Below, in pieces: positions 53,581-64,000 of a DNA stretch of 64,000 nucleotides; position 1 is the first letter of the stretch; every line of letters begins with the position of its first letter. Both the position numbers and the translations under genes were made by a program. The stretch covers positions 186,001 to 250,000 of the forward strand of contig NZ_JACEZT010000005.1 in assembly GCF_014042345.1 (NCBI RefSeq), read 5' to 3'. The notes beneath the pieces were generated by a model. It saw nothing but the letters and a program-made list of their open reading frames with translations, ran no database searches and was not told the DNA's origin. The stretch comes from Rugamonas brunnea. Lineage in GTDB: Bacteria > Pseudomonadota > Gammaproteobacteria > Burkholderiales > Burkholderiaceae_D.

Positions 53581-54755
53581 TCGCGATAACCGGGGTATTC
53601 GAGCAGCAGCGCCACGCCATACGCATTGGCGCGGCCGTAGCGGCTGGCGATGCCGTCCAGCGCCTGGTCCACGGCCTTGCCGGGCGGTGTGCTGGCGGAT
53701 AGCTCCAGCACTTCATCCAGTCCTTCCGATTCGCCCATGCTGCGGTCGGGGATCACGCGCAGGCCATGTTTGGTGCGCAGCGGCGCCACGCTGTCGGCCA
53801 GCAGATAGGCATGGCTGCGGCCCGTGCTCGACCAGGCGTCCACGGTGAGGGCCAGCACCACTTCGTCCACGCCGGCGGCCGCGCGGATGCCCAGCGCGTC
53901 GTCGTGGTGGAACCAGCCGTTGGTGTAGACGGTGGTGGCCAGCGCCGTCAGGTTGTGGCCGAAGCGGGGCTGGAAGGCGTCGCTGTCGTGGCGGGCGCTC
54001 CAGTCGGCGATGGCCAGTTCGCCCGCCAGCGCGGCCGCCCGTTCGCGGCCCGCGATCGCCTCCACCAGCGCGATCGCGGTGGGGATGGCGGCGCTCACGC
54101 CGGCGCTCGATACCCAGTTGCGGTCGGCCACGTAGCGCGCGTTCCTGACCCAGCGTATCGCCGGCTGCTGCTCCATGCGCTCCTGTTCCGAGGCCCAGTG
54201 CGCGGTCGCCAGGCGGCCGTCCATCACGCCGCTCTTCGCCACGATCTGGGCGCCGTTGCAGATGCTGACGATGGTGGCGCCCTTGTTGGCTTGCTGTGCG
54301 ATCCAGGCGCGCAGTGCCGGCGCGTTGCGGCTGGCTGGAACGATTACGTAATCGGCGCCCTCCGGAAAGCGCGCGTCGAAGCGGGCGATGGTGGCTTCGG
54401 GCTCGATGCGGAAGCCCGGTTTGCCCATGTCGGTGGTGGTGCTGATCGGACCTTCCGCCGTGGACAGCGCCATCACGTCGGCCACGCCGGAACGCATCAG
54501 TATTCCGTAGGGGACCACATAGTCGCTCAGTTCCGTGCTGGCGTTGTCGCCGACCACGGCGACCAGCGGTCTGGCATGGCCGGGACGGGCGTGGTAGGCG
54601 GGGACGGCGCCGTCGCGCAAGTTGGCGTGGTGGTCGCTGGCGCTGGCGTCCATGGTGTTGGCGTCGATGGCGGTGGGGCCGCTGGCGCAGCCGGACAGCA
54701 GGAGGGCGCCGGCGCACAGGGCGGCGCAGGCGAGGGTGTGTGGGGTGATGCGCAT
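53577..54755 (-). CDS. Exported DJ-1/PfpI-family lipoprotein
   Basis: 392 aa. A lipoprotein signal MRITPHTLACAALCAGALLL ends in SGC. Residues ~65-255 form a DJ-1/PfpI (class I glutaminase-like) domain with the elbow Cys in TIVSICNGAQIVAKSG. The C-terminal ~130 residues lack a DNA-binding domain. The stop overlaps the start of the GlxA-type regulator (53577-53580), so the two DJ-1 proteins form an operon: one exported, one DNA-binding. That suggests sensing and response to a shared ligand, by inference only. Confidence 0.78.
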   Translation of the reverse strand: MRITPHTLACAALCAGALLLSGCASGPTAIDANTMDASASDHHANLRDGAVPAYHARPGHARPLVAVVGDNASTELSDYVVPYGILMRSGVADVMALSTAEGPISTTTDMGKPGFRIEPEATIARFDARFPEGADYVIVPASRNAPALRAWIAQQANKGATIVSICNGAQIVAKSGVMDGRLATAHWASEQERMEQQPAIRWVRNARYVADRNWVSSAGVSAAIPTAIALVEAIAGRERAAALAGELAIADWSARHDSDAFQPRFGHNLTALATTVYTNGWFHHDDALGIRAAAGVDEVVLALTVDAWSSTGRSHAYLLADSVAPLRTKHGLRVIPDRSMGESEGLDEVLELSASTPPGKAVDQALDGIASRYGRANAYGVALLLEYPGYRD

Positions 54756-54875
54756 GTCGATACTCCGGGCTCAGGGTGGGCGTGATGAGCGCCAGTATCG
54801 GGCAGGCGGGTGCTGCAAAAAAGACAAAAACCAGTCAAATCCTGCCAACCGGTGGCAGGAAGTTACGACGGTTTG

Positions 54876-55739
54876 TTATGACTGCTCGCGGTGGCGCAGG
54901 ACCACGCGCTCGGTGGGGTGGAAGTAGGCGGCCAGCCGTTCGGCCATGTAGACGGAGCGGTGCTGGCCGCCCGTGCAGCCGAGCGCCACGGTCAGGTAGC
55001 TGCGGTTGTCCGTCTTGAACGAGGGCAGCCATTTTTCGATGAAGTCGCGGATGTCCTTGAGCAGCTCGGCCGCGCTGGGCTGGGCGTCGAGGAAGGCGAT
55101 CACGGGCGCGTCGCGGCCCGTCAGCGGGCGCAGCGCGAGGTCGTAGTAGGGGTTGGGCAGGGCGCGCACGTCGAACACGAAATCGGCGTCCAGCGGCACG
55201 CCGACCTTGAACGCGAACGATTCGAAGAACAGCGTCAGCGGCGCACGCTCGATCGCCACCAGGTCCTTGATCCAGGTGCGCAGCTTGTTGGCGCTCATCT
55301 CGGAGGTGTCGATCACGTGGCCCAGTTGTTCGATGGCCGACAGCCGTTCGCGCTCCTCGGTGATGCATTCGATCAGCGTGCGGCGCGAGGCTGGATTCTG
55401 GCCGGGGCGCATTTCGTGCGACAGCGGATGGCTGCGCCGCGTTTCTGAAAAGCGCGCCACCAGCGAGTGCGTGTTCGCGGTCAGGAACATGACCTTGACG
55501 TCGTGGCCGGCCGTGCGCAGCTGCTTGACGTCGCCCGGCAACGTGGCCAGCGATTCGGCGCTGCGCGCGTCGACGGAGACGGCCAGCGCCTCCGTGCCTT
55601 CGTCCTGCAAGGTCTGGACCAGGCTGGACAGCAGGGCCGGCGGCAAATTGTCCACGCAATAGTAGCCGGTGTCCTCAAGCACGTTGAGGGCCACGGATTT
55701 GCCTGAGCCGGAGATGCCGGTGATGAGGACGATGCGCAT
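54876..55739 (-). CDS. rapZ: RNase adapter protein / nucleotide-binding protein RapZ
   Basis: 287 aa from the ATG at 55739; the frame extends to 55766 only by a TTG inside the hprK end. Walker A is GISGSGKS (residues 8-15), and the C-terminal conserved segment is [17 protein letters not shown]. In enterobacteria RapZ binds GlmZ/GlmY sRNAs and controls glucosamine-6-phosphate synthesis; here the role may differ. It follows hprK by 23 nt on the minus strand. Confidence 0.93.
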   Translation of the reverse strand: MRIVLITGISGSGKSVALNVLEDTGYYCVDNLPPALLSSLVQTLQDEGTEALAVSVDARSAESLATLPGDVKQLRTAGHDVKVMFLTANTHSLVARFSETRRSHPLSHEMRPGQNPASRRTLIECITEERERLSAIEQLGHVIDTSEMSANKLRTWIKDLVAIERAPLTLFFESFAFKVGVPLDADFVFDVRALPNPYYDLALRPLTGRDAPVIAFLDAQPSAAELLKDIRDFIEKWLPSFKTDNRSYLTVALGCTGGQHRSVYMAERLAAYFHPTERVVLRHREQS

Positions 55740-55762
55740 GGGGGAGATGATAGCGGAAGGTT

Positions 55763-56698
55763 TCAATCGCCGCTCATGGCCTGACGCTGCCGCTCCATGA
55801 ACTCCTGCAGCGTGTCGATGCCGCGCAGTTGCAAAATGGTGTTGCGCACGGCGGCCTCCAGCAGCACGGCGATGTTGCGGCCGGCCGCCACGGGGATGAC
55901 GACCTTGCGGATCGGCAGGCCCAGCACGTCTTCCGTGGGGAACTGGAACGGCAGCCGCTCCACTTCCTCCTCCAGCGCGCTGCGGCGCACGAGGTGGACG
56001 ATCAGCTTGAGGCGCATCTTGCGCCGCACGGCTGTCTCGCCGAAGATGGCCTTGATGTCGAGCAGGCCCAGGCCGCGCACTTCCAGCAGGTTTTGCAGCA
56101 GGGCCGGGCAGCGGCCTTCGATCATGTTGGGCGCGATGCGCGAGAACTCCACCGCGTCGTCGGCCACCAGGCCGTGGCTGCGCGAGATCAGTTCGAGGCC
56201 CAGCTCACTCTTGCCCAGGCCCGAGTCGCCCGTGATCAGTACGCCCACGCCCAGCACGTCCATGAACACGCCGTGCATGATGATGCGCTGGGCCAGTTTC
56301 TTGGACAGGTAGACGCGCAGGAAGTCGATCACCTGCGCGGCCGGCAGCGGGGTCGAGAACAGTGGAATGTTCTTCTCGTCGCAGATGGACAGGATGTCGG
56401 GTGGCGTTTCCAGGCCCTGGGCGATGATCAGCGCCGGCGGGCCGCCCGCGATCAGCTCACCGATCACATGGGTGCGGGTGAGCGACTTGAGGCGCTGGTA
56501 GTAATTGATTTCCTGGTGGCCGAACACCTGGATACGGCCGGGGTGGATGGTGTTCAGGTGGCCCACCTGGTCGGCGGCCGAGGCCACGTCGCCGGAGATC
56601 AGGCGCTCGCCGCCGGGGAAGCCGGCGAACCAGCCGAGCTGCAAACTTTCGCGATTGTCGTCGTACAGCCTTTGTATCGTCAGCGGGGTTTGCAGCAT
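55763..56698 (-). CDS. hprK: HPr kinase/phosphorylase
   Basis: 311 aa from the ATG at 56698, with AAGAG about 7 nt upstream. Walker A is [14 protein letters not shown] near residue 155, followed by [12 protein letters not shown] and the HprK signature [15 protein letters not shown]. It phosphorylates HPr on Ser and reverses this. In proteobacteria it links the nitrogen-type PTS to carbon and nitrogen state. It lies between ptsN and rapZ in the standard order, though the block is reversed relative to rpoN-hpf. Confidence 0.95.
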   Translation of the reverse strand: MLQTPLTIQRLYDDNRESLQLGWFAGFPGGERLISGDVASAADQVGHLNTIHPGRIQVFGHQEINYYQRLKSLTRTHVIGELIAGGPPALIIAQGLETPPDILSICDEKNIPLFSTPLPAAQVIDFLRVYLSKKLAQRIIMHGVFMDVLGVGVLITGDSGLGKSELGLELISRSHGLVADDAVEFSRIAPNMIEGRCPALLQNLLEVRGLGLLDIKAIFGETAVRRKMRLKLIVHLVRRSALEEEVERLPFQFPTEDVLGLPIRKVVIPVAAGRNIAVLLEAAVRNTILQLRGIDTLQEFMERQRQAMSGD

Positions 56699-56764
56699 GG
56701 GCGCTCTTTGCAAGGAGTGATAGGCAGGCCGTAGTTTAGCATGGCGGCCCGCCGCCCTATGGGA

Positions 56765-57247
56765 TCAGCTCGCCGCTTGCAGGCTGGGCACCCAGTTGAT
56801 GATGCGCGAGTGCACCGATTTCGGGTCGGGGTCCGTCGTCAGCGCGGCGCGGAAGGCGTCGTCGGAGAACATTTCCGCGATCTCGGACAGGATCTCCAGG
56901 TGTTGCTGGGTCACGTGGTCGGGAATGAGCAGGAAGAACAGCAGGTTGACGGGCTTGCCGTCGGGCGATTCGAACGGAATCGGCTCAACCAGGCGCACGA
57001 AGGCCGCCAGCGGCGACTTCAGGCTCTTCATTCCCTTGATGCGCCCGTGCGGCACGGCCACGCCATGCCCGAGTCCGGTGGAACCCAGGCGTTCGCGCGC
57101 GAACAGATTGTCGGAGACGGTCGAGCGGGCGATGCCGCAGTTGTTCTCGAAGATCAGGCCGGCTTGTTCAAAAGCGCGCTTCTTGCTCGACACTTCCAGG
57201 TCGAGCAGGACGTTTTCAAGAGAAAGTATTTTGCTGAGGTTGTTCAT
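56765..57247 (-). CDS. ptsN: Nitrogen-regulatory PTS EIIA protein (EIIANtr)
   Basis: 160 aa from the ATG at 57247. The phosphorylated His is in GHGVAVPHGRIKGMKS. It receives phosphate from NPr/HPr and regulates potassium transport and sigma-54-related functions. It heads the minus-strand block ptsN-hprK-rapZ. A possible promoter (GTTACA-N17-TATAAT on the minus strand, 57324 to 57296) lies about 50 nt upstream. Confidence 0.94.
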   Translation of the reverse strand: MNNLSKILSLENVLLDLEVSSKKRAFEQAGLIFENNCGIARSTVSDNLFARERLGSTGLGHGVAVPHGRIKGMKSLKSPLAAFVRLVEPIPFESPDGKPVNLLFFLLIPDHVTQQHLEILSEIAEMFSDDAFRAALTTDPDPKSVHSRIINWVPSLQAAS

Positions 57248-57683
57248 AACACGACAAGATATGGTGCAACGCACAAGGGTGGCTTGCGAGCAGAATTATA
57301 GGCTGGTTTCACCACCTTGTAACATGAATTCGCTTGCGCTGGCCGTCCCGGAGCGTCCGCCACGAGGCGCGCGGGGCAGGTCTTGCTGTTGTAAAAAATA
57401 CACTGCATCTTGCAGACGCCATTTCCGCTCAATAATTCCGGAAAAAGCCGCTGATTCGCCAGGATATGGCCCGGTTTTCCGATTTTTTCCTGCTTTCACT
57501 GCAACTGCGCCAGATCAAACACGATGCGGTCCGTGTTCCTATCATACGCCGAAGTTTTATTGTCTGATTGAAAATTCCATTACTTTCGCCGGATGCGTGC
57601 GCGCCGCGCCACGGCAGGCGCGCGCGCCTTTGCGCCAGCGCAAATTGCTGGCGCCTGGCGCGCATTGCCTCCGCATTGCCTCG
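57248..57683. other. Intergenic region between queF and ptsN
   Basis: No gene or RNA is recognised in this 436-nt stretch. The right half contains short GC-rich inverted words near 57594-57680 and no T-run terminator. The left end carries the possible ptsN promoter. Base composition is uneven, with AT-rich sequence at about 57400-57590. Confidence 0.4.
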
Positions 57684-58526
57684 TTACTGGCGCGCGCCGC
57701 GCAGGTTGGGCGGGCGCTGGGCGCTGCTGAAGTTGCTGCGCCAGGGGTTGATGTCCAGCCCGCCGCGCCGCGTGTAGCGCGCGTACACGGCCAGTTGCTG
57801 GGGCGCGCACTGGCGCAGGATGTCGGTGAAGATCCGTTCCACGCACTGTTCGTGGAATTCGTTGTGGTCGCGGAAGCCGATCAGGTATTTGAGCAGGCTT
57901 TCCTGGTCGATCTGCGGGCCGCAGTAGTGGATCTGCACGCTGGCCCAGTCCGGCTGCCCCGTCACCAGGCAGTTGGACTTGAGCAGGTGCGACACCAGCG
58001 TTTCCTCGACCGGCAACTCGTCGTGGTTGGCCTTGAGCAGTTCGGGCGCCGGGCGGTAGTTGTCGATCTCCACATCCAGCCGGTCCAGCAGCGTGCCTTC
58101 CAGTTCGCCCATGGCGATGGTGGAGAAGGCGTCGGGCAGGGTCAGCACCACGTGCACGTTGGCGCCGAAGCCAGCCGACAAATCCTTTTGCAGCAAGGCT
58201 TTCAGCGCTTCCGGGCTGTCGAGGCGGGTCTGGTTGAACGAGTTCAGGTACAGCTTGAACGACTTCGATTCGATGATGTTGGGCGAATCGGCCGGCACCG
58301 TGAAGCGGGCGATGGCCACCTGTGGCTTGCCGCGCTGGTTCAGCCACGACAATTCATAGGCGTTCCAGATGTCGACCCCAAAGAACGGCAGCGTGCCGTG
58401 CAAGCCCAGCTCGTCGCGCTTGCCCTGGCGCGGGATGGGGAACAGCAGTTCGGGCGCGTAGTCGGTGCGGTAGGCCGAGGTTTTGCCCAGCGGCGACAGG
58501 TCGGCGAGGTCGGCGGTATTGGTCAT
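57684..58526 (-). CDS. queF: NADPH-dependent 7-cyano-7-deazaguanine reductase QueF
   Basis: 280 aa from the ATG at 58526, matching the long (type II, E. coli-like) QueF. The frame is open further upstream but that part is low complexity. It reduces preQ0 to preQ1 in queuosine biosynthesis. The catalytic Cys is in [17 protein letters not shown], and the NADPH motif [16 protein letters not shown] is present. The downstream HEQCVERIF and [12 protein letters not shown] segments are conserved. Confidence 0.95.
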   Translation of the reverse strand: MTNTADLADLSPLGKTSAYRTDYAPELLFPIPRQGKRDELGLHGTLPFFGVDIWNAYELSWLNQRGKPQVAIARFTVPADSPNIIESKSFKLYLNSFNQTRLDSPEALKALLQKDLSAGFGANVHVVLTLPDAFSTIAMGELEGTLLDRLDVEIDNYRPAPELLKANHDELPVEETLVSHLLKSNCLVTGQPDWASVQIHYCGPQIDQESLLKYLIGFRDHNEFHEQCVERIFTDILRQCAPQQLAVYARYTRRGGLDINPWRSNFSSAQRPPNLRGARQ

Positions 58527-58627
58527 GGCGGTGAGGAAATCGAAGTGCAAAGGCGCATGGTAGCGCATCGGCGGCGGCCGCGCCGAAAGGGAGGGCGGGG
58601 GACGCGCGCCGGCGTCCCCCGAGGGCA

Positions 58628-60163
58628 TCAGCCCAGGAACAGCTTGTAGACCGGGTTGGCCGTCTCGTCCCAGTAGCGGTAGCCCAGCGTGGTGAGGAAG
58701 CGCGAGAACTCGCCCATTTCCTCGGGCGGCACTTGCAGACCGATCAGGATGCGGCCCACGTCGCCGCCCTGGCTGCGGTAGTGGCACAGCGAGATGTTCC
58801 AGTTCGGCGCCATGCTGTCGAGGAAGCGCATCAGCGCGCCCGGACGCTCGGGGAACTCGAAGCGGTACAGGATCTCGTCCTGCGCCAGCGTGCTCTTGCC
58901 GCCGACCAGGTGGCGGATGTGGGCCTTGGCCAGCTCGTCATGCGTCAAGTCCAGCGTGCGGAAGTCGTTCTGCTCGAACTTGCGGGCCACGGCGCCGGAC
59001 TCGCCGCGGTCGGCGATCTGGATGCCGACGAACACGTGGGCCTGGTCCTGGTCGCTGATGCGGTAGTTGAACTCGGTCACGTTGCGCGGGCCGATCAGCG
59101 AGCAGAAGCGCTTGAAGCTGCCGCGCTGCTCCGGCATCGTCACGGCGAACACGGCTTCGCGCGCTTCACCCAGCTCGGCGCGCTCGGCCACGAAGCGCAG
59201 CCGGTCGAAGTTCATGTTGGCGCCGCTGGCCACGGTGATCAGGGTGGCGTTCTCGACCGGGTCCTTGGTCAGCGCGGCGCGCTCGACGTAGGCCTTGGCG
59301 CCGGCGATGGCCAGTGCGCCCGATGGCTCGAGAATGCTGCGCGTGTCCGTGAACACGTCCTTGATGGCGGCGCAGATGGCGTCCGTGTCGACCAGGATCA
59401 CGTCGTCCACGAACTGCTGGCACAGGCGGAAGGTTTCCTCGCCGGCCAGGCGCACGGCCGTGCCGTCGGCGAACAGGCCGACGTCGGCCAGCGTGACGCG
59501 CTCGCCCGCCTTCAGGCTGCGCGCCATGGCGTCCGAGTCCAGGCTTTGCACGCCGATGATCTTGATGTCGGGACGGATCTGCTTGACGTAGGCGGCGATG
59601 CCGGCGATCAGGCCGCCGCCGCCGATGGGCACGAAGATGGCGTGGATGGGGCCGGCGTGCTGGCGCAGGATCTCCATGCCGATGGTGCCCTGGCCGGCGA
59701 TCACTTCGGGATCGTCGAACGGGTGCACGAAGGTCAGTTTCTGTTCTTTTTCCAGTTGCAGCGCGTGGTTGTAGGCGTCCGTGTACGACTCGCCGTGCAG
59801 CACCACTTCCACGTCCGCACCGCCGCGCGCCTTGACGGCGTCGACCTTCACCAGCGGGGTGGTGGTCGGCATCACGATCACGGCCCGGCAACCCATGCGC
59901 GCGGCCGACAGCGCCACGCCCTGGGCGTGGTTGCCTGCCGAGGCGCAAATGACGCCGCGCTTGCGCTGCGCGTCGCTCAGGTGGGCCATCTTGTTGTAGG
60001 CGCCCCGAATCTTGAAGCTGAACACGCTCTGCATGTCCTCGCGCTTGAAATAAATTCGATTGGCGTAACGCTGCGACAGCGTGGGCGCCAGTTCCAGCGG
60101 GGTTTCGGCGGCGACGTCATAGACGCGGGCGGTCAGGATCTTCTTCAGGTAGTCGATAGTCAT
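58628..60163 (-). CDS. ilvA: Biosynthetic threonine ammonia-lyase IlvA (two ACT domains)
   Basis: 511 aa from the ATG at 60163. The first step of isoleucine synthesis: threonine to 2-oxobutyrate. The PLP Lys is in [15 protein letters not shown], followed by [13 protein letters not shown] and [12 protein letters not shown]. Two C-terminal ACT regulatory domains (about 330-511) give isoleucine/valine control. This is the second threonine dehydratase in the window, clearly the biosynthetic one. Confidence 0.95.
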   Translation of the reverse strand: MTIDYLKKILTARVYDVAAETPLELAPTLSQRYANRIYFKREDMQSVFSFKIRGAYNKMAHLSDAQRKRGVICASAGNHAQGVALSAARMGCRAVIVMPTTTPLVKVDAVKARGGADVEVVLHGESYTDAYNHALQLEKEQKLTFVHPFDDPEVIAGQGTIGMEILRQHAGPIHAIFVPIGGGGLIAGIAAYVKQIRPDIKIIGVQSLDSDAMARSLKAGERVTLADVGLFADGTAVRLAGEETFRLCQQFVDDVILVDTDAICAAIKDVFTDTRSILEPSGALAIAGAKAYVERAALTKDPVENATLITVASGANMNFDRLRFVAERAELGEAREAVFAVTMPEQRGSFKRFCSLIGPRNVTEFNYRISDQDQAHVFVGIQIADRGESGAVARKFEQNDFRTLDLTHDELAKAHIRHLVGGKSTLAQDEILYRFEFPERPGALMRFLDSMAPNWNISLCHYRSQGGDVGRILIGLQVPPEEMGEFSRFLTTLGYRYWDETANPVYKLFLG

Positions 60164-60418
60164 AGTCTGCAAACAAAATGATTCTGGGCCAGGCTGGGGA
60201 TGCCAGTCCGGTGCGGTCGATGCAAAGACTTGTCACGGCGTGCAGGGCCTCGCGGTTATTGATGCCAATAATTGCGACGCACTACACTTCCGGCTGGTGG
60301 CCGGGGGCGGCATTGTGCCGGCGTGGCGCGGGTGGGCGTGAAACCGGACTGTTCCTTGGTACTGCTGAACGGGTGAGCTTAATTATAATGGACACCTTTC
60401 GCCAACTTCAAAATCACG

Positions 60419-60910
60419 ATGATCGCTTCCGCCATCGCCTGGCTGCTGCACGTGCTGGCCGCGCCCGAAGTGGGGCTCACCTCCGTGTTCCTGGTTAGTT
60501 TTGTTTCCGCCACCTTGCTGCCGCTGGGGTCGGAGCCGGCCGTGTTCGCCGTCATCAAGGCCAACGGCGCGCTGTTCGTGCCCGTGGTGCTGGTGGCCAC
60601 GCTGGGCAACACGCTGGGCGGCGTGGTCGATTACTGGATGGGCTACCAGGCCAAGGAGACCTTCGCCGCCGAGCGCGAGAGCCGCTGGTTCCACTGGCTG
60701 GAGCGCTATGGCGCCAAGACCATGCTGCTGTCGTGGCTGCCCGGCGTGGGCGATCCGCTGTGCACGCTGGCGGGCTGGCTGCGCCTGCCGTTCTGGCCCA
60801 GCGTCGGCTATATGGCGGCCGGCAAGCTGGCGCGGTATATTTGCATGACGACGGCCTTGTTGTACGTCCCTGACGGCTGGTGGCACCGGATCGGCGCCTT
60901 GCTGGCTTGA
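60419..60910 (+). CDS. YqaA-family (DedA/SNARE-associated) membrane protein
   Basis: 163 aa with about four membrane segments. The sequence STVFLVSF-type helix, LPLGSEPAVFAVIKANG and TLGNTLGGVVDYWMGYQA match YqaA/DedA-like small membrane proteins. The DedA family is involved in lipid flipping and envelope homeostasis; the role of YqaA is not established. It is divergent from ilvA with a 255-nt gap. A TATAAT at 60385-60390 lies just upstream without a clear -35. Confidence 0.8.
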   Translation: MIASAIAWLLHVLAAPEVGLTSVFLVSFVSATLLPLGSEPAVFAVIKANGALFVPVVLVATLGNTLGGVVDYWMGYQAKETFAAERESRWFHWLERYGAKTMLLSWLPGVGDPLCTLAGWLRLPFWPSVGYMAAGKLARYICMTTALLYVPDGWWHRIGALLA

Positions 60911-61133
60911 TTTTGGCGGCAAACGTCATTTCGCAAACAATGGTGAAGGCGGAATAATATTTGTTCACGTAGTTGCAGTTTGCGCAAACGTGCCAACGAT
61001 CCCGTCGTTTTGCAAATTAATTTCGGCATCGCACGTCACGAATAGTCCTTAGCGGCGCTAAGGCTGTTCCGGCATGGTGCGGCGCAATACGCTAGAATGA
61101 CCCTCCCGGGTTCAGTTTACACGTCCAAATTCA

Positions 61134-64000
61134 ATGAATGCCCCAGCACAACTCCAAGCTTTGTTAGCCGAAACGCCCCATGGTCCCGCGCCCACCCGGC
61201 TGCGCGAAATCCCCTACAACTACACGTCGTTTTCCGATCGCGAAATCGTCATCCGGTTGCTGGGCGAAGAGTCGTGGGGCCTGCTGGACGAGCTGCGCGG
61301 CGCGCGCCAGACGGGCCGTTCGGCCCGCATGCTGTACGAGGTGCTGGGCGATATCTGGGTGGTACGGCGCAATCCCTACCTGCAGGATGACATGCTGGAC
61401 AACCCCAAGCGGCGCCAGGAACTGATCGACGCCCTGCATCACCGTCTGGCCGAGGTGGACAAGCGCCGCCTGCAGGTCGACACCACGGAAGCGGGCGAGG
61501 CGGCCGACGTGGCCCGCCGCCGCAGCGCCAGCGTGGAGCTGCTGCTGAAGGCGGCCAGCAAGGCCGTGGCCGACTTCGGTGAGGAATTCCGCCAGACCTG
61601 GGATCTGCGCAAGCGCGCCACCAAGGTGCTGGGCCGCTACACGGAAAAACACAACATCAAGTTCGACGGCATGTCGCGCGTGGCCCACGTGACCGACGCC
61701 ACCGACTGGCGCGTCGAATACCCGTTCGTGGTGCTGACGCCCGACACGGAAGACGAGATGGCCGGCCTGGTCAAGGGTTGCATCGAGCTGGGGCTGACCA
61801 TCATCCCGCGCGGCGGCGGCACCGGCTACACGGGCGGCGCGATTCCGCTGACGCCGATGTCGGCCGTCATCAACACGGAAAAGCTGCTCAACATGGGCGC
61901 CGTGGAAATGAAGGTACTGCCCGGCCTGGACCACGAATACGCGACCATCTACACGGGCGCCGGCGTGATCACCAACAAGGTGTCGGAAGCGGCCGAGAAG
62001 GCCGGCTTCGTGTTCGCCGTCGACCCCACCTCGGCCCACGCATCGTGCATCGGCGGCAACATCGCCATGAACGCGGGCGGCAAGAAGGCCGTGCTGTGGG
62101 GCACGGCGCTCGACAACCTGGCTTCGTGGCGCATGGTCGACCCGAACGGCGACTGGCTGGAAGTGACCCGTATCGAGCACAACCTGTCCAAGATCCACGA
62201 CGCGCCGGTGGCCAAGTTCAAGCTCGAATGGACCCATCCGAACGGCCGCGGCGAAGCCAAGGGCCAGCCGTTCAAGACCGAGATGCTGGAAATCCCCGGC
62301 CGCAAGTTCCGCAAGGAAGGCCTGGGCAAGGACGTCACCGACAAATTCCTGGCTGGCCTGCCCGGCATCCAGAAGGAAGGCTGCGACGGCCTGATCACGT
62401 CGGCCCGCTGGATCCTGCACAAGATGCCCAAGCACGCGCGCACCGTGTGCCTGGAATTCTTCGGCCAGGCGCGCGACGCCATCCCGTCGATCGTGGAGAT
62501 CAAGGATTACCTGGACGGCTTGCCGGCCAAGGGCGAACAGTTCCGCACCATCCGCCTGGCCGGCCTGGAGCACCTGGACGAGCGCTACCTGCGCGCCGTC
62601 GGCTACTCCACCAAGTCCAAGCGCGGCGTGCTGCCGAAGATGGCGCTGTTCGGCGACATCGTGGGCGACGACGAGAACGCGGTGGCGCTGGCCGCTTCGG
62701 AAGTGGTGCGCCTGGCCAACACCCGCGTCGGTGAAGGCTTCGTGGCCGTGAGCCCGGAAGCGCGCAAGAAATTCTGGCTGGACCGCGCCCGCACGGCCGC
62801 CATCGCCAAGCACACCAACGCCTTCAAGATCAACGAGGACGTGGTGATCCCGCTCAACCGCATGGGCGAGTACACGGACGGCATCGAGCGCATCAACATC
62901 GAGCTGTCGATCAAGAACAAGCTGGAACTGGCCGGCGAGCTGGCCGCCTTCATCGCGGCCGGCAATCTGCCGGTGGGCAAGAGCGACGACGCCACCGACG
63001 ACCGCGTGACGGATGCCGAAATGCTGGGCGACCGCGCCCAGCAGGCGACCGCCCTGCTGGAGCAGGTGACGGCGCGCTGGACCTATCTGCTGAAAGAGCT
63101 GGACCAGCCGCTGGCCGCCGCCCTGGAACATCTGGCCGCGCTGGGCCTTGAGCAGCTGGCGCCCGTGCTGGCGCAGCGCCTGCAGGACCAGCCCAACGCC
63201 ACGTTGTTCGACGTGGTGCAGGACCGCACCATCCGCATCTCGTGGAAGCAGGAAATCCGCGCCCAGTTGCGCCAGATCTTCAACGGCGCCGCGTTCAAGC
63301 TGATCCTCGACGAGGCGACGGCCATCCACAAGCGTGTGCTGCGCGGACGCGTGTTCGTGGCGCTGCACATGCACGCCGGCGACGGCAACGTGCACACCAA
63401 CCTGCCCGTCAATTCGGACCACTACGAAATGCTGCAGGATGCGCACCACGCCGTGGCCCGCATCATGAAGCTGGCCCGTTCGCTGAACGGCGTGATCTCG
63501 GGCGAGCACGGCATCGGCATCACCAAGCTGGAATTCCTCACCGACGACGAGATCGGTGAATTCCGCGACTACAAGCTGCGCATCGACCCCGAAGGCCGCT
63601 TCAACAAGGGCAAGCTGCTGAACCTGGAAGGCATGGGCGCCGACCTGCGCAACGCCTACACGCCTTCGTTCGGCCTGATGGGCCACGAATCGCTGATCAT
63701 GCAGCAGAGCGACATCGGCGCCATCGCCAACAGCGTCAAGGACTGCCTGCGCTGCGGCAAGTGCAAGCCCGTGTGCTCGACCCACGTGCCGCGCGCCAAC
63801 CTGCTGTACTCGCCGCGCGACAAGATCCTGGCCACCTCGTCGCTGGTGGAAGCGTTCCTGTACGAGGAACAGACGCGGCGCGGCATCTCCGTCAAGCACT
63901 GGGAGGAATTCGAGGACGTGGCCGATCACTGCACGGTCTGCCACAAGTGCGTCACGCCGTGCCCGGTCAACATCGACTTCGGCGACGTGTCGATGAACAT
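61134..64000 (+). CDS. FAD-binding oxidase / 4Fe-4S oxidoreductase with DUF3683 domain, C-terminus off the window
   Basis: The frame is open from the ATG at 61134 to the end of the window (955 complete codons), so the gene is truncated by the edge. N-terminal ~180 residues match DUF3683 ([20 protein letters not shown]). A PCMH-type FAD domain follows ([18 protein letters not shown] and [12 protein letters not shown]), then a D-lactate-dehydrogenase-type C domain with [16 protein letters not shown] and [13 protein letters not shown]. Two 4Fe-4S sites are seen: [12 protein letters not shown] and [16 protein letters not shown]. Such proteins oxidise 2-hydroxy acids and pass electrons to the chain. 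The substrate cannot be fixed. A TAGAAT at 61093-61098 may be its -10 box. Confidence 0.88.
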   Translation, partial: MNAPAQLQALLAETPHGPAPTRLREIPYNYTSFSDREIVIRLLGEESWGLLDELRGARQTGRSARMLYEVLGDIWVVRRNPYLQDDMLDNPKRRQELIDALHHRLAEVDKRRLQVDTTEAGEAADVARRRSASVELLLKAASKAVADFGEEFRQTWDLRKRATKVLGRYTEKHNIKFDGMSRVAHVTDATDWRVEYPFVVLTPDTEDEMAGLVKGCIELGLTIIPRGGGTGYTGGAIPLTPMSAVINTEKLLNMGAVEMKVLPGLDHEYATIYTGAGVITNKVSEAAEKAGFVFAVDPTSAHASCIGGNIAMNAGGKKAVLWGTALDNLASWRMVDPNGDWLEVTRIEHNLSKIHDAPVAKFKLEWTHPNGRGEAKGQPFKTEMLEIPGRKFRKEGLGKDVTDKFLAGLPGIQKEGCDGLITSARWILHKMPKHARTVCLEFFGQARDAIPSIVEIKDYLDGLPAKGEQFRTIRLAGLEHLDERYLRAVGYSTKSKRGVLPKMALFGDIVGDDENAVALAASEVVRLANTRVGEGFVAVSPEARKKFWLDRARTAAIAKHTNAFKINEDVVIPLNRMGEYTDGIERINIELSIKNKLELAGELAAFIAAGNLPVGKSDDATDDRVTDAEMLGDRAQQATALLEQVTARWTYLLKELDQPLAAALEHLAALGLEQLAPVLAQRLQDQPNATLFDVVQDRTIRISWKQEIRAQLRQIFNGAAFKLILDEATAIHKRVLRGRVFVALHMHAGDGNVHTNLPVNSDHYEMLQDAHHAVARIMKLARSLNGVISGEHGIGITKLEFLTDDEIGEFRDYKLRIDPEGRFNKGKLLNLEGMGADLRNAYTPSFGLMGHESLIMQQSDIGAIANSVKDCLRCGKCKPVCSTHVPRANLLYSPRDKILATSSLVEAFLYEEQTRRGISVKHWEEFEDVADHCTVCHKCVTPCPVNIDFGDVSMN

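Noticed and set aside
61164-63944. A 926-aa open frame on the minus strand opposite the FAD/Fe-S oxidoreductase
   Set aside because: Composition is the antisense pattern of a GC-rich gene. The plus strand encodes recognisable FAD and 4Fe-4S motifs throughout.

Overview
The window is about 64 kb of GC-rich chromosome from a betaproteobacterium, most likely Oxalobacteraceae (Massilia / Duganella / Janthinobacterium type). The assignment rests on gene order: pilMNOPQ-aroK-aroB-dgt; lolB-ispE-tRNA-Gln-prs-rplY-pth-ychF; kdsD-kdsC-lptC-lptA-lptB-rpoN-hpf. It is inferred from gene content and was not searched against a database.

Layout. 1-9671 (+): end of the type IV pilus operon (pilM partial, pilN, pilO, pilP, pilQ), an Ig-like-repeat lipoprotein, aroK and aroB joined in one reading frame, and a dGTPase-family gene. 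10057-14026 (-): mutM, a dynamin-like GTPase and mutY, tightly packed. 14191-20209 (+): TPR lipoprotein, lolB, ispE, tRNA-Gln(UUG), prs, rplY, pth. 20280-27642 (-): a lower-GC DUF2339/DUF3999 membrane pair, a DUF885 protein and a hotdog thioesterase. 27832-28923 (+): ychF, ending in a perfect 16-bp-stem terminator.

28925-33530 is a genomic island of clearly lower GC. It holds a broken tyrosine-integrase remnant and a two-gene operon: a PD-(D/E)XK nuclease-like protein overlapping a 936-aa Ski2-like helicase. This looks like a Hachiman-type or related anti-phage system. It is preceded by a leader ORF and a hairpin that could hide the ribosome site. A Sir2 deacetylase pseudogene lies just past the right edge.

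34080-43256 is mixed: a MORN-repeat lipoprotein (-), an NYN/LOTUS protein, a MOSC protein, a diguanylate cyclase, a Xre-RES toxin-antitoxin pair (all +), and a KefB/C-type antiporter (-). 43352-48808 (+) is the Kdo/LPS-transport/rpoN/hpf operon. 48912-54755 is accessory: catabolic threonine dehydratase, an ArsR regulator with two half-size YeeE/YedE sulfur transporters, an enoyl-CoA hydratase-family hydrolase and two DJ-1/PfpI proteins.

54876-57247 (-) carries rapZ, hprK and ptsN, which in many betaproteobacteria directly follow hpf. Here they are reversed and about 6 kb away. 57684-64000: queF (-), ilvA (-), a YqaA-type membrane protein (+) and a large FAD/Fe-S oxidoreductase (+) that runs off the end. 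Very long antisense reading frames lie opposite many genes. They follow from high GC at codon position three and are not annotated.
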